Assembly (NCBI RefSeq): GCF_001645125.1
Contig: NZ_LXKA01000109.1
Span: 82,220-146,219, forward strand
Length of the DNA: 64,000 nt
Direction: 5' to 3'
DNA from: Paraburkholderia ginsengiterrae
GTDB taxonomy: Bacteria > Pseudomonadota > Gammaproteobacteria > Burkholderiales > Burkholderiaceae
Shown here: positions 1-9,116 of the stretch, in pieces
Numbering within the stretch: the first letter of the stretch is position 1
Layout: each line of letters opens with the position of its first letter
The notes under the pieces: generated by a model
What the model saw: only the letters and a program-made list of their open reading frames with translations
Told to the model about the DNA's origin: nothing
Databases searched by the model: none
Translations under genes and position numbers: made by a program

Positions 1-1
1 G

Positions 2-175
2 ATTTCATTCGGCGATAGTGGCGAAGTGATTGTGAGTGAACTCTTACCTATGTCAGCCCGCTCGCATCTGGGCGTGCGACCCGATTGGAAGTTGGCATCT
101 TTGACCGACTGTCACAAGGCATATATCGCTTACCACCGCGACAAGGTCTTTCGCGAGCAGACTAGACTTTGGTGA
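2..175 (+). CDS. C-terminal fragment of an unidentified gene entering from the left
   Basis: An open frame runs in from the window edge and encodes 57 residues before a TGA at 173-175. The residue mix (SARSHLGVRPDWKLASL...HRDKVFREQTRLW) looks like protein rather than noise, and the frame has no internal stop, but the piece is too short to name. The next 256 bases up to the following start contain no convincing gene. It could also be a chance open frame. Confidence 0.35.
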   Translation: MSFGDSGEVIVSELLPMSARSHLGVRPDWKLASLTDCHKAYIAYHRDKVFREQTRLW

Positions 176-431
176 GTGGCAGGAACGATGGGGGACGGTA
201 GCCATACTTGACTCCCGCAATGGCTTTCGCGCTGCTCGCGTGCACAACCAAAGGGCAGTTTATGAGAAGTGGTGCCGCCGCGTAGATTACAGGTTGTGCT
301 ATTTATGTCGCGAGCGGCGAAGCTGTAAGAGTTTGCGGGGAAAAGGTCGGCATTTGCTTGATTGCTATGTCGGAGAACAGATGCCTCGTCCGTGCGGCTT
401 GATATCGCGGAAACAAAACGGAGTGTGATGT

Positions 432-1577
432 ATGGCTAATGCCGTCGAAAAACTGTTCGATTCCGTACTCGCCAAATTGCCACCGGAATCGACCGAGATT
501 AACGATGAATCGAACGCCGACAGTGACCGCAGCCGTGACATTATCGATGAACCATTGGATTCAGAGTCGGACGAAGTTCATACTCTCGACTTTCACGACT
601 CTGTGTACGAAGCGCACGACGCATTGCATTCCGGACGCTCGCTATGGGAGTTGCCACCGGAAGCGGATGGCATCATCGAAGGAGGCATTCGTCGGTCCGG
701 TTTCGACGTACTCGCCTTTTTCAAGTCGCGTCGCCACCTCGCTGCGAGACCATTCCCAGGGCGCTGGGGCATTTTCTACCTGCGGCACGGGTTGTTGTAC
801 GTCGAAGCACAAATTGCCCGGGCCCACCCCGGCTTTGGGAGGCCCCGCGACCTTGCGCGTCAGTTCCTCCGCATGCACGAGCATTTTCACTATCAGGCGG
901 ACCTACAGACACTGATGTTCGAGGCAGTGAAGGGCCGTCAGCTCCACCAGCCGTTGCGTCGCGCCTTTCGTGGACTACGGGACGAATTCGTCGAGGAAGC
1001 GCTCGCGAACCGTCAGGTCTGGACGTGGGCGCAAAAGCCCTCGGTCGGCATCGACGATTTCGCGTACGACTTCATGAAACTGCAGCCCAACGCATACGCC
1101 AGATTTGACGAACCTGGAATGGAGTTGACGGCAGAATGGGCTGCTAATGTCGTGGATACTTCTGTCGGTCCTGACGTGCGTAGATACGACCTGGCGCAAT
1201 GGGTTGAGGCACTTCCGCAATATTATCTGCGGCCATCGTTGTGCCCGGAATATGTGGTCTACCCGGCAGAATCGAGTCTCTGGCTATCGCCTGCGTTGGT
1301 CCTGCCCAAGGTGACCAATATTGCGGAGGGCCGTGAAGTCACTAAGCGGCTAAAATCCAAGTTCGCTCACCTCGAAAAAGCGTGGCGCAAGACAAAGCAA
1401 AAACTCCTTGAAGCCCCCCAACTTCACGGTCTCAACTTAAAGCCATGGCCCAAGGACGGTCCCGATTCATATTCGGTGAAAGTAGATGAAAGCAACCGCG
1501 CTCATCTGAGACATGAGGGAAATGGTCGATGGACTGCATACATTATCGGGACACACAAAGAACTCGAGCACGGCTAA
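432..1577 (+). CDS. Unknown protein with HExxH zincin-like motif and RelE/ParE-like tail
   Basis: Encodes 381 residues; the start is supported by a GGAG nine bases upstream. The first 70 residues are acidic and low in complexity. Residues 149-153 read HEHFH, a good HExxH zinc-binding motif, followed about 35 residues later by EEALANRQ, which fits the downstream glutamate of gluzincin peptidases (E188 or E189). The last 70 residues contain SYSVKVDESNRAHLR and end in IGTHKELEHG, which resembles the C-terminal strands of RelE/ParE/HigB toxins. The combination suggests a zinc peptidase-like protein carrying a toxin-fold module, but neither activity is shown. No antitoxin-like partner is adjacent, and the neighbour on the right is on the other strand. 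The family was not recognised. Confidence 0.75.
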   Translation: MANAVEKLFDSVLAKLPPESTEINDESNADSDRSRDIIDEPLDSESDEVHTLDFHDSVYEAHDALHSGRSLWELPPEADGIIEGGIRRSGFDVLAFFKSRRHLAARPFPGRWGIFYLRHGLLYVEAQIARAHPGFGRPRDLARQFLRMHEHFHYQADLQTLMFEAVKGRQLHQPLRRAFRGLRDEFVEEALANRQVWTWAQKPSVGIDDFAYDFMKLQPNAYARFDEPGMELTAEWAANVVDTSVGPDVRRYDLAQWVEALPQYYLRPSLCPEYVVYPAESSLWLSPALVLPKVTNIAEGREVTKRLKSKFAHLEKAWRKTKQKLLEAPQLHGLNLKPWPKDGPDSYSVKVDESNRAHLRHEGNGRWTAYIIGTHKELEHG

Positions 1578-1669
1578 CCGTACAGACCGGTGTCCCGTCT
1601 CAAGCTCCGACGAATTCGGCCTCACCACGCGTGGGACATCAGGCGACAGTACCCAACATAATCGGCGGC

Positions 1670-2302
1670 TTATTCGATAACTTCATGTTGCCGCAGCCAC
1701 TGACCGTGCTCAGAGACAATGGTCGAGAACGGCGAAGGATTTTCGCGGTACATCACCTTGAACAAAGAGAGGCAATCCGGGGACGACTTGTCTGTGCTGA
1801 CACTTTGAACTGACGCGTCAACTAATGAACTTGTGGGACCAAGCTGGATGGCCTTCTCAGCAGCGACGGTCGTTGCCATCATGTCGTCTGTACCCTGTAG
1901 CGCACATGTTCGGAACGCGCTGCGGGCGGCCGTGTTAAACGCTGGGCTTCCCTTAAATTGTCCGAACAGTCCGAATTCGATGTTCATAGTCTGGTGCCAT
2001 ATTTCCAGCTGTACTTTCTGCCTCTCTATGTCGGCGCCGGGCGTTTCGAAGAACACCGCTACTATCGAGAGACCCGTACAGAGGGCAGCACCTGCGTCCC
2101 ACCACGGTGAACGCAAAGAATCGATGAAGCCCAGCATAACCGCCGCGCCGACCAAAATCCCGCACAAAAGGATAGCTGCCGCACCAACGTACTCAGCCGC
2201 AACCAAGAATTTGATAGCAAGGCCCACTCCCAACAAAAGAGCCGCAGCCGAAATAGTAGCTCGTATTCTCATAAACTCTTCAGTAGCATTTTCGCGAGTC
2301 AT
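1670..2302 (-). CDS. Hypothetical membrane protein
   Basis: Encodes 210 residues. Three hydrophobic stretches occupy roughly residues 15-35, 38-58 and 68-85 (ISAAALLLGVGLAIKFLV, VGAAAILLCGILVGAAVML, AGAALCTGLSIVAVFF). They are followed by a soluble C-terminal half of about 120 residues with two cysteines (RTCAL, PDCLS). The start could also be the in-frame ATG ten codons inside, which has a GAAGAG just upstream. No family was recognised. The gene stands alone between a plus-strand gene that ends at 1577 and a lipoprotein gene on the same strand upstream, from which it is separated by more than 300 bases. Confidence 0.6.
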   Translation of the reverse strand: MTRENATEEFMRIRATISAAALLLGVGLAIKFLVAAEYVGAAAILLCGILVGAAVMLGFIDSLRSPWWDAGAALCTGLSIVAVFFETPGADIERQKVQLEIWHQTMNIEFGLFGQFKGSPAFNTAARSAFRTCALQGTDDMMATTVAAEKAIQLGPTSSLVDASVQSVSTDKSSPDCLSLFKVMYRENPSPFSTIVSEHGQWLRQHEVIE

Positions 2303-2628
2303 CAGCGACCCGCCGACCGTCGCCTAGCTCGTTGAAGGAAACGGAGCGACGAGCGCCAGGAAAAAAAGTGACCAGAGGACATTTGGTCCGCGCGTCAGTC
2401 GCCCTTGCTTTTGAACAGCCGCCCATGTATTCAACCATCATTGGTTGCTATCCTTCAGCGGACGCCGCTCTGCGGCGACCTATCTACGTCGCTTACCTCT
2501 TAAAGCGCCCCGCCTGCCTAGGCTGCAAACTGCAGTACTTCGAGCAGTTGCCCAAATTTCTGCAGCAATTCATCGAAGGTGTGCTCACTGCATCTAACCC
2601 CGCAAGGACTGGTGGGCGGCCCGCCCGT
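2303..2628. other. Intergenic region without a recognised gene
   Basis: Both flanking genes are on the minus strand, so this stretch should contain the promoter of the membrane-protein gene to its left and the 3' end of the lipoprotein transcript. The open frame on the plus strand that crosses it continues antisense through the lipoprotein gene and is not believable as a gene. Confidence 0.5.
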
Positions 2629-3093
2629 CTAGTTAGAAGCCGCTTTGGTCCTGACGGCGCTGGGTTCGCCAGTCTGCTTGAACATGTCGTCCATCAAGTC
2701 CTGGACGACGCCGTCGGCATTGGGGAACTGGTGCAACACGGAATTTTTCCAGTGCCCGGACGCGATAAGGCCGCCGCTTGGCGCCTTGTAGAAGCGGATG
2801 TCCATCGAACGCAGGTACATGACGATGTCCCAGAACCAGCTGTCGGTGTAGGTGACGTTCATGTCGGCTTTGTCGCACGCGGGGGCAACCGACACCGACA
2901 CGCCGTGGTTTTCCAGGTTGCGTTGAATTGCAGCGTCCATGTCAGCAGACTTGCCGCCGTGCGCGGTAAAGCACGCTGTCGTCATCGGCGAGCCTTTCGC
3001 CTGCGGACCAGTGGTGACGTTTTGAGTCGTTGAACATCCAGAAAGAATGGCGAGCGCGAACACAGCGGCGACAGCGGAGACCAGAGTGCGCAT
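2629..3093 (-). CDS. Putative outer-membrane or periplasmic lipoprotein
   Basis: Encodes 154 residues beginning MRTLVSAVAAVFALAILSGCSTT: a short basic start, a hydrophobic core and an LSGC lipobox, so the mature protein should start at the cysteine and be lipid-anchored. The frame is open further upstream, but AGGA seven bases before this ATG and the signal peptide decide the start. The mature part has two more cysteines (TACFTAH, APACDK), plausibly a disulfide, and a segment TYTDSWFWDIVMYLRSMDIRFYKAPSG typical of small bacterial lipoproteins of unknown function. No specific role can be assigned. It is monocistronic. Confidence 0.78.
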   Translation of the reverse strand: MRTLVSAVAAVFALAILSGCSTTQNVTTGPQAKGSPMTTACFTAHGGKSADMDAAIQRNLENHGVSVSVAPACDKADMNVTYTDSWFWDIVMYLRSMDIRFYKAPSGGLIASGHWKNSVLHQFPNADGVVQDLMDDMFKQTGEPSAVRTKAASN

Positions 3094-3465
3094 TTTATTT
3101 TCCTGTTTGAATGCAAAGACGGCACTCTGATTATCGGCAGCTACGTCGCGAACTTGAGCAAGCGGGAGGAAAACCATCCGGCCATCGTTAGGTGGAATGC
3201 GCACCGTCACACGCTTCGCGCCACACTGCGCCTCCGCTCGATTGCCACCATGGCATGCAGCCAATATGCGCCCGGCGCGTTAAAAATAGCCGGGCCGCTT
3301 TCAATGTTCTTCGCGTCCATAGGGCTCGCCCAGGATGACAAGCACATAGCGCACCGTATCGGTCGGAACGTTTTTCCCGCGCAGTCCAGCTTCGAGGGCT
3401 TTCGGCGCTTAGACCTCTGTCAGGAAGGCTCCAAAAGCCAGTTTCTCGAAAGTAACGAGACGAGG

Positions 3466-5046
3466 TTATGTACATCGCCATGGGGGCTCGACACCTCCTC
3501 GCAGCATCCGCCAAGACTCTTCCACCACGCCGATGTCCTTCAACAGGTCGAAGGCAGCATCCGCGATGCCACCACACTGGGTGACCAGTGTTTTAACGGC
3601 AGTCTCGGAAGGCTCGATTGACATGCTGTACAGCATATCCACGAACAGTTGAGCGTTGAACTGGGCGCCCGCATAGCGGACGGTCGCATCACTTGCGCGT
3701 AAGAGCGCAACGTCTTCCGACGGCCATCGCTCCCGCCACGTCCACTCTCGCCGTAGAACAACGGCAGTAGGCTTGCTTACTGCTCGGTCCGGTGTCGAGG
3801 GTGTCGCGGGATGCACAGGCGGCTCCGGCCGCGCCTGCGGCCAGAGGCCCCCGTAAAGAACGGTAAATGCGTCGCCGCTACGCTCGAGGAATCCGCATTT
3901 CGCCAGATACCCGAGGAAAAGTCTAAGCACCGCCGACACCTGGTGCCGGACGAGTTCCGAGGTGCCGAATCTGCCGCTGACCCAGTCGTAAACTTGCGAC
4001 AGCGAAAACCGTTTCGTCTCTTCCCGACCGCCGATGGGGTCATAGATGAACCGGACAAAGGTAGCGCCTTGCCATACATCAATCGGAGAGGGTATGGCCT
4101 GCGCTCCTTCCCGGAGAGACACATGCAGATGTCGTGGCCAGCGTGCACCGTGAGCCAACCCGAGCACGGTGCGCAATTCAAGGCGCTTCATCTCATCGGG
4201 AAGAGCCTGATACCGAGCGTTAGCCTCGTCCACCTTGCTCGGCTGCTTCGGCGGTTCTGGCCGGTGACGCGGGACGCTTGCGACCTCGCTGCTTTTGCGC
4301 ACGACCCAAGCTTGGTACTCTGCAAGCAGCTCCGCCTCGATTACAGCGTAGTCACTGTTGCTGACCCAGTTGCGGTTGGTCACACATTCGAGTACGTGCC
4401 ATGCGAGCTCCTGCAGCGTGAGCGATTCTTCCTCCAACAGTGGGAGCAAGTCTATCTCGATGCAGGGCACGTGGCTCGCACGAAGATACTTCGCTTTCTC
4501 CGGTTCAACCTCGTGTCGGACTTTCACTTCGACGATGACCTGAGACCTGTCGTCCAGACGTCCCGCGACATCGGCGATATACGTTCCGATGCGCGACTCC
4601 GCGCAGGCTTCACTCAATCGCCAAACTTTGCCGGGCAGGTCAGCGGTCTTCGAACGCTCGAAGAGACCGAACCTCGGGTGCAGTCTTTTGAAATTGACCA
4701 CGAGTGGCGGAAGCGCGACAGAGCGATGCTCGAGTATCAGATGTTTCGCCGCAAGGTGCAGAGCGGTCTCCGCACCGCTGACACATTCGGCCCCGGATGC
4801 GTGCGAGAAGTACCACGCCCGGATTTGCCCCTGCTTCGCTAAAAGGCGACCGCCGCACCCCGGACAAACGCAACCGCATGCTAGGCCTTGGGGCACCGAG
4901 TGTATGTCGACGAGCCGGCCCCGACGGTCAAGCGCAAAAACGATGCGATGATGCATAAGGTCGGATGCTGGTCTCGTGGACTGAATGGCTGCCGATTCTA
5001 ACTGTTCCGTCGGGTGGGGCCAGAAAACCGCTGCTCCACTGGGCAC
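3466..5046 (-). CDS. CoiA-like competence/nuclease-family protein
   Basis: Encodes up to 526 residues from a GTG; an internal ATG at 4956 (MHHRIVFALD) is an equally good start because neither has a strong ribosome site. The N-terminal third matches the CoiA pattern: a short beta-rich start, a CPGCGGRLLAKQG zinc-finger-like motif, then IRAWYFSHASG, then a histidine-rich helix (ETALHLAAKHLILEH) and a nuclease-like core with IADVAGRLDDRSQVIVEVKV, where D...EVK fits a PD-(D/E)XK endonuclease site. CoiA proteins are linked to DNA uptake in Firmicutes; in proteobacterial islands they occur as stand-alone genes of unknown role. The C-terminal 250 residues are not recognised. Confidence 0.72.
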   Translation of the reverse strand: MPSGAAVFWPHPTEQLESAAIQSTRPASDLMHHRIVFALDRRGRLVDIHSVPQGLACGCVCPGCGGRLLAKQGQIRAWYFSHASGAECVSGAETALHLAAKHLILEHRSVALPPLVVNFKRLHPRFGLFERSKTADLPGKVWRLSEACAESRIGTYIADVAGRLDDRSQVIVEVKVRHEVEPEKAKYLRASHVPCIEIDLLPLLEEESLTLQELAWHVLECVTNRNWVSNSDYAVIEAELLAEYQAWVVRKSSEVASVPRHRPEPPKQPSKVDEANARYQALPDEMKRLELRTVLGLAHGARWPRHLHVSLREGAQAIPSPIDVWQGATFVRFIYDPIGGREETKRFSLSQVYDWVSGRFGTSELVRHQVSAVLRLFLGYLAKCGFLERSGDAFTVLYGGLWPQARPEPPVHPATPSTPDRAVSKPTAVVLRREWTWRERWPSEDVALLRASDATVRYAGAQFNAQLFVDMLYSMSIEPSETAVKTLVTQCGGIADAAFDLLKDIGVVEESWRMLRGGVEPPWRCT

Positions 5047-5059
5047 CTGACCACTACGT

Positions 5060-6058
5060 TTAGGTCGTCAACTCAGCGCCAGGCTCGACTGCGGCCACCG
5101 GCGCGGGCACGGCCACGCTCTGGCGCGGCGCATTTTTCGCAGACGCCTTCTTAGCAGGCACCTTCGCGCTCACGGGCTTTTTGGCAACCACTTTCTTCAC
5201 CGCAACCTTCTTCGTCGGTGCGGTCTTTGTCGCTGCGACCTTCTTGACGTCGGCTTTCTTGGCAACTTTTCTTTTCGCCGAAGGCTTCGTCTCGGCCGAA
5301 GCACCCGCGTCCGCCGCCACGCCGGCACCATCAATCAAAAACTTCGAACGGTCCTTCACCGATGCCAGCCACGCCGGAGCACGCCCGCGCCCGCTCCAAG
5401 TCGCGCCGCTCTTCGGGTCCTGGTAAAGCGCCGGCTGCGGGCCCTTCCGCTGCCCCGTACCCACAGTCGCCCCGGCCGATTTCGACGCCGTCTTCTTGCC
5501 AGCCACCTTCGCCTTGCTCACAGCACCCGCGGTCGCCACAACAGTAACTTCAGCGCCGCCTGGAATCAAAAACTTACTACGGTTCTTGGCTTCGGCAATC
5601 CAGGACGGCGCGCGTCCGCGACCGCTCCATGTCGCGCCATTCTTTGGGTCAAGATAAAGCGCCGGCTGCGGACCGCGGACGTAACTGCCAGCAGCTTTAG
5701 CTTTGCTAGCAGAAGAAGATTCTGCTGTCGCCGCACTGGCATCAACCAGGAACTTGTCTCGGTTCTTTGCGCTTGCAATCCAACCCGGCGCCCGGCCGTG
5801 TCCGGTCCAGGTTGCACCACTCTTAGGTTCGCGATACTTGACCGCAGTAGCGCTACCATTGCTCTTGGTCTTAGCAACTGCCTTCGTGGCGCTCCGCTTG
5901 CCCCCAGCGTGCGCGTCAATGTCAGCAGTCGTAAGACCGTGTTCTGCCATCAACTCGCGAATCTTTTCGATGACGCCCGACGATTGCTTTGCAATCAACA
6001 CTTCTGCCTGCTGTTCGAGCCTTTTGATTTTTGCTTGCAAGGATTCCAGAGTTGCCAT
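5060..6058 (-). CDS. H-NS-family nucleoid protein with three DNA-binding modules and a lysine-rich tail
   Basis: Encodes 332 residues. Residues 1-45 are the H-NS-type oligomerisation coiled coil (MATLESLQAKIKRLEQQAEV). The DNA-binding module of the BpH3/Bv3F family, (Y)xxPKSGATWSGRGRAPxWIAxxKxRxKFLI, then appears three times, at about residues 75-105, 135-165 and 212-242, instead of once. From about residue 255 the chain is a histone-H1-like run of KKVAxKK, AKK and PAKK repeats. Known members of this family bind curved or AT-rich DNA and silence foreign genes. The triple module with an H1-like tail should give multivalent DNA binding. It lies 13 bases from the CoiA-like gene and on the same strand, so co-transcription is possible. 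Confidence 0.9.
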   Translation of the reverse strand: MATLESLQAKIKRLEQQAEVLIAKQSSGVIEKIRELMAEHGLTTADIDAHAGGKRSATKAVAKTKSNGSATAVKYREPKSGATWTGHGRAPGWIASAKNRDKFLVDASAATAESSSASKAKAAGSYVRGPQPALYLDPKNGATWSGRGRAPSWIAEAKNRSKFLIPGGAEVTVVATAGAVSKAKVAGKKTASKSAGATVGTGQRKGPQPALYQDPKSGATWSGRGRAPAWLASVKDRSKFLIDGAGVAADAGASAETKPSAKRKVAKKADVKKVAATKTAPTKKVAVKKVVAKKPVSAKVPAKKASAKNAPRQSVAVPAPVAAVEPGAELTT

Positions 6059-6123
6059 ATTTGTCGCTCCCGTTTAACTGCCCGCACTATGCCACGGGCG
6101 TGGCTCAATCACTATCCGCGCAA

Positions 6124-7392
6124 TCAACGCCTAGTTCTTTCGTACTCGTCCTTGCTGAATACCAAGCCCTCGGGCGTGACGATGTCATCTGCCGATGGAG
6201 ACAAAGGCGATGGTGGGTCCCCTCTCTGGTCCTCTATCAGAGCTGCCAAGGCTCGTGCGCAGTCAATGACGTCATTTTGGACTTGCTTGGATGACGCACC
6301 ACCGTCCAAATAGATGCGCAACATCTCTACTTGCCGCATGCGCAACCCGATTTTTCTGAGGGTTGGCGAAAACCATTTGCCGATTGCACTCAGGTCGTAG
6401 AACGAAAGCCTAACTAGCTCCTCGCCAATCTCCCCGATTTCGGTCTTTATTTGTTCGATTTTTCCGTCCTGCGTCATCCGGTACGCGCGGCGCCCCAAAT
6501 CACTGACGTCTCTCGAGAACTGTCTAACCGCATGAAGCGCCTCCGCGCAAAAAGCCTCGGAAGGGGGGATGTTGTCAATGATGTCTTGCTTCAGTCCATC
6601 GGCAAGCGAAGATGCTCGTTTAGCGAGCTCCTCCAAATCTTGGCCGTTATTCAGTGCTAGCCGAAAGTTCACGACCTCATCAAACGCGTCGGCCGTAAGA
6701 GTCAGCCGCGGACGGAGCCCCTCGTTTGCAGCCACATCGGTCGAAGCCAGTGTTCTCAACGATGTAGCAACGAATCCGCAGTCGGCTCGCCATTTTTCGA
6801 GGTTGGGGTTGGTTAATCTGTCGTTTGACGGAAGAGCGGCCCAAGCTAGCGCTCTCGTTAGGAGCGACGCCAAATCAGAGCGAAATTTTTCCTCGCTTGT
6901 CTGCGTCGTCTCGACCTTTTCACCACGTGTAGCCAAGTGTTTTCTAACCAGTTCCACAACTTCGTGCGGCTCGGCCGGACGTGATGTCGAGATATGACGC
7001 AGATATGGTTTCTGCTGTGAGTAGTAAACGGGCTCACTACCCTTTGGAACCGTGACTACGAGTACTACGCGCTCCGATTCGACCGCCCATGTGGCTTTCG
7101 GCGTGACTGCGGGTCTGATTGAATTCGTGCAAATTCCCTCAAGGCGTTGCAATAATTTGTCCCGTTCGGCTGGACTCTCGACCTCCTTGAGACCGGCAAT
7201 GTCACCCTCGTCATCGACTCCGATGAGAATTGTTCCGGAATTGGACGTCGCGAATGCTGCAATCTCCTTCGCCAAATCCGTCACTTGTTGAGGGAATTCC
7301 CTCTTGAACTCTAACTCTTGCCCTTCACCCTTTGCCCTTAGTTCCGGAAGGCCACGGGACACGAGTTCGTCAGCCCAAAGAGGTACTTTCAT
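6124..7392 (-). CDS. AlbA_2 (Schlafen-type) domain protein
   Basis: Encodes 422 residues; the start is chosen for the GGGGA five bases upstream of this ATG, although the frame opens 15 codons earlier. Residues 20-150 carry the AlbA_2 pattern: GEGQELEFKREFP, then LAKEIAAFATSNSGTILIGVDDEGDIAGL, and later PVYYSQQKPYLRHISTSRPA. This domain is found in Schlafen-like proteins and bacterial regulators and is thought to bind nucleic acid, in some cases as a tRNA nuclease. The C-terminal 250 residues are helical and unrecognised, without an obvious winged helix. The gene stands alone in an accessory stretch, which would suit a defence or regulatory function, but this is inference. Confidence 0.82.
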   Translation of the reverse strand: MKVPLWADELVSRGLPELRAKGEGQELEFKREFPQQVTDLAKEIAAFATSNSGTILIGVDDEGDIAGLKEVESPAERDKLLQRLEGICTNSIRPAVTPKATWAVESERVVLVVTVPKGSEPVYYSQQKPYLRHISTSRPAEPHEVVELVRKHLATRGEKVETTQTSEEKFRSDLASLLTRALAWAALPSNDRLTNPNLEKWRADCGFVATSLRTLASTDVAANEGLRPRLTLTADAFDEVVNFRLALNNGQDLEELAKRASSLADGLKQDIIDNIPPSEAFCAEALHAVRQFSRDVSDLGRRAYRMTQDGKIEQIKTEIGEIGEELVRLSFYDLSAIGKWFSPTLRKIGLRMRQVEMLRIYLDGGASSKQVQNDVIDCARALAALIEDQRGDPPSPLSPSADDIVTPEGLVFSKDEYERTRR

Positions 7393-7630
7393 GCTTTCCC
7401 CGATTTCGTTTTGATAACAGGAATACGCCATCCACACAGCTGGACGCCAGCGTCAACCATTTTGCCCGCAGATGGGCCATGGATACAAATGCGCTTCGGC
7501 GCGCCAGAGTAGCCTACAGCGGGCTAACGCATCGCGATGCAGGCACTGCGGGAGGTGCCGTCCGCATGACGAGCCGAGGTTCGCAAGCTGACTACCGGTC
7601 ACGGTCGCTGGCTGCGTTGCCGGTAAGTTG

Positions 7631-7903
7631 TTAGTCCTCAAACGGGTTACCGCTGTCTTTCACTTCGGTATTGAGGTTGTATTCCGCACGCACGGCCTTG
7701 AGCACGCCCTCGATGTCGCGCTCGAAGCCCACCGCGTTGCCGAAGTGGGTCATGTTCCAGTTGCAGCCTGTCTTGTCAGCCTCTTGCAACTGCGGCCGCG
7801 GCACACGAATCTTCACGCCAACCTCGACGATTTCCTGCAGTCGATGGATTCGCCGGTCGACCTCCTGCTGTAGCTGCGAAGCATTGAGCGTTTTGCGTAT
7901 CAT
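7631..7903 (-). CDS. Small hypothetical protein
   Basis: Encodes 90 residues from the ATG at 7903; a TTG eight codons upstream is possible. The sequence starts MIRKTLNASQLQQEVDRRIHRLQEIVEVGVKIRVPRPQLQEADKTGCNWNMTHF. It is a helical N-terminus followed by a short basic and acidic segment, and it ends VKDSGNPFED. A putative GGAAA lies upstream of the ATG. Proteins of this kind are common in Burkholderiaceae genomes, but no function was recognised. Confidence 0.6.
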   Translation of the reverse strand: MIRKTLNASQLQQEVDRRIHRLQEIVEVGVKIRVPRPQLQEADKTGCNWNMTHFGNAVGFERDIEGVLKAVRAEYNLNTEVKDSGNPFED

Positions 7904-8092
7904 CCAGGTTTCCGTCTGGTTGCTCAAGCCAGTCTAGCGCAAGTGAGGCGTTCCGCGACCTGGCGCTGAAATGCAAGGTGCGTGAGAGCGCAGGCGCCCT
8001 GGTTCGTCGGGGTGCGTCAGTAAGTCAGGAAGCGACAATCACGACGACGCTGCCGCCAATGCCACGACCACCGACGTTCGCGAGGCCAATCA

Positions 8093-9052
8093 CTACGCCG
8101 CCAGCTGATGCTCATAATATGGCCGGTCCCTGTCATCAAGTATCGCGTACAGCGTCGCAAGGTCTGATGCATCCGGGTTTAACCATGCATCGATGTTTTC
8201 CGACTTGATAGGAATAATGCACCGGTCATGTCCCGCTGCAGCAATTTCGGGGGGCGGCTCATCTGTTATGGCAGCAAAAGACAGGAGGTCCGGTTCGCCG
8301 GGTGCCGACCATCGGGACCAGAGGCAGGCGACGAGCATGTCGTGAGCGGGGTTCGGCTTGAACTCAAGTACCACGTTCTCGTCCTTTTCACCCTCGGCGA
8401 GCTCAAGACCTTCCATTTTTGCGCGGCTGACGTTTTCATAAAACGCGTTGACGACCAGGATACCGTGCGTGTGTCCAAACAAGGGGCGCCAAAAACCTTC
8501 GAGATTATCTCGCCGAGCGTTATACGTTCCGGGATATTTAAGGTCGTGCGAGGCCGGTTTGCCAGCAATGCGACATTGATAACGCATCGGTTTAATAACG
8601 CGTTGGCCGTCTTCAATCACCATGACGGGCGCATAGTTCCCCGGAAAGATGCGCGAATCGCGGGCCTTGGGCTCAGTCCGCTGAATGTCGTCAAGCTTAC
8701 CGAGGGTCCACGCAATTTTGTCGGTGGCAATCCGCTCACTCTCGGCGGGTGCCTTGGTTACTTTTGTCTGGAGTGAACGTTCCGCGTCTGCTAGCCGCCT
8801 ACGTTGCTTAAACAGGTCCTGTTCGAGTTTGGTCGCCTGCTCTGCATTGAACCGGTCGATAAGAGCCTTCACCTCGCGCTCGGCATCAGACTGAGGCTCC
8901 GAAAACGCGTCTTCCATAGCTTTCGGTATTTTCGCTTTGCTGCCCTCTGCTCGCTCGAAAAAGAGTCGCGCGAACTCCTTTATGCTCATCGTTGCGCCGA
9001 ACATCCGCACGAACTTGCGGTAGTCAGCCAGAATCTGAGCCGAATAGCACAT
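8093..9052 (-). CDS. SOS response-associated (SRAP, HMCES/YedK-type) protein
   Basis: Encodes 319 residues starting MCYSAQ, with GGAGG upstream. Cys2 becomes the catalytic residue after removal of Met1: SRAP proteins form a thiazolidine crosslink with abasic sites in single-stranded DNA. Further family motifs are visible: RIFPGNYAPVMVIEDG, the TYNARRDN segment, VNAFYENV with the conserved Glu, and GHDRCIIPIKSENIDAWL with the histidine. An additional helical, coiled-coil-like insert of about 100 residues (residues 25-125, rich in KLEQDLFKQRRRLADAE) separates the N-terminal cysteine from the rest and makes the protein longer than E. coli YedK. The proximity to a dnaE2 remnant and the mutasome operon suggests a DNA-damage theme, though no LexA box was seen upstream. 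Confidence 0.9.
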   Translation of the reverse strand: MCYSAQILADYRKFVRMFGATMSIKEFARLFFERAEGSKAKIPKAMEDAFSEPQSDAEREVKALIDRFNAEQATKLEQDLFKQRRRLADAERSLQTKVTKAPAESERIATDKIAWTLGKLDDIQRTEPKARDSRIFPGNYAPVMVIEDGQRVIKPMRYQCRIAGKPASHDLKYPGTYNARRDNLEGFWRPLFGHTHGILVVNAFYENVSRAKMEGLELAEGEKDENVVLEFKPNPAHDMLVACLWSRWSAPGEPDLLSFAAITDEPPPEIAAAGHDRCIIPIKSENIDAWLNPDASDLATLYAILDDRDRPYYEHQLAA

Positions 9053-9116
9053 GTGAACCTCCGGTTTGCGTCTCCATGATAATCCCACCTCTCGGGCATT
9101 CGGCTCAACAACGAGT

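Noticed and set aside
2332-3033. Plus-strand open frame of 233 codons
   Set aside because: It is antisense to the lipoprotein gene, which has a lipobox, ribosome site and sensible protein; the antisense frame has none.
3811-4842. Plus-strand open frame of 343 codons
   Set aside because: Antisense to the CoiA-like gene; the composition is that of a shadow frame and no motif is present.
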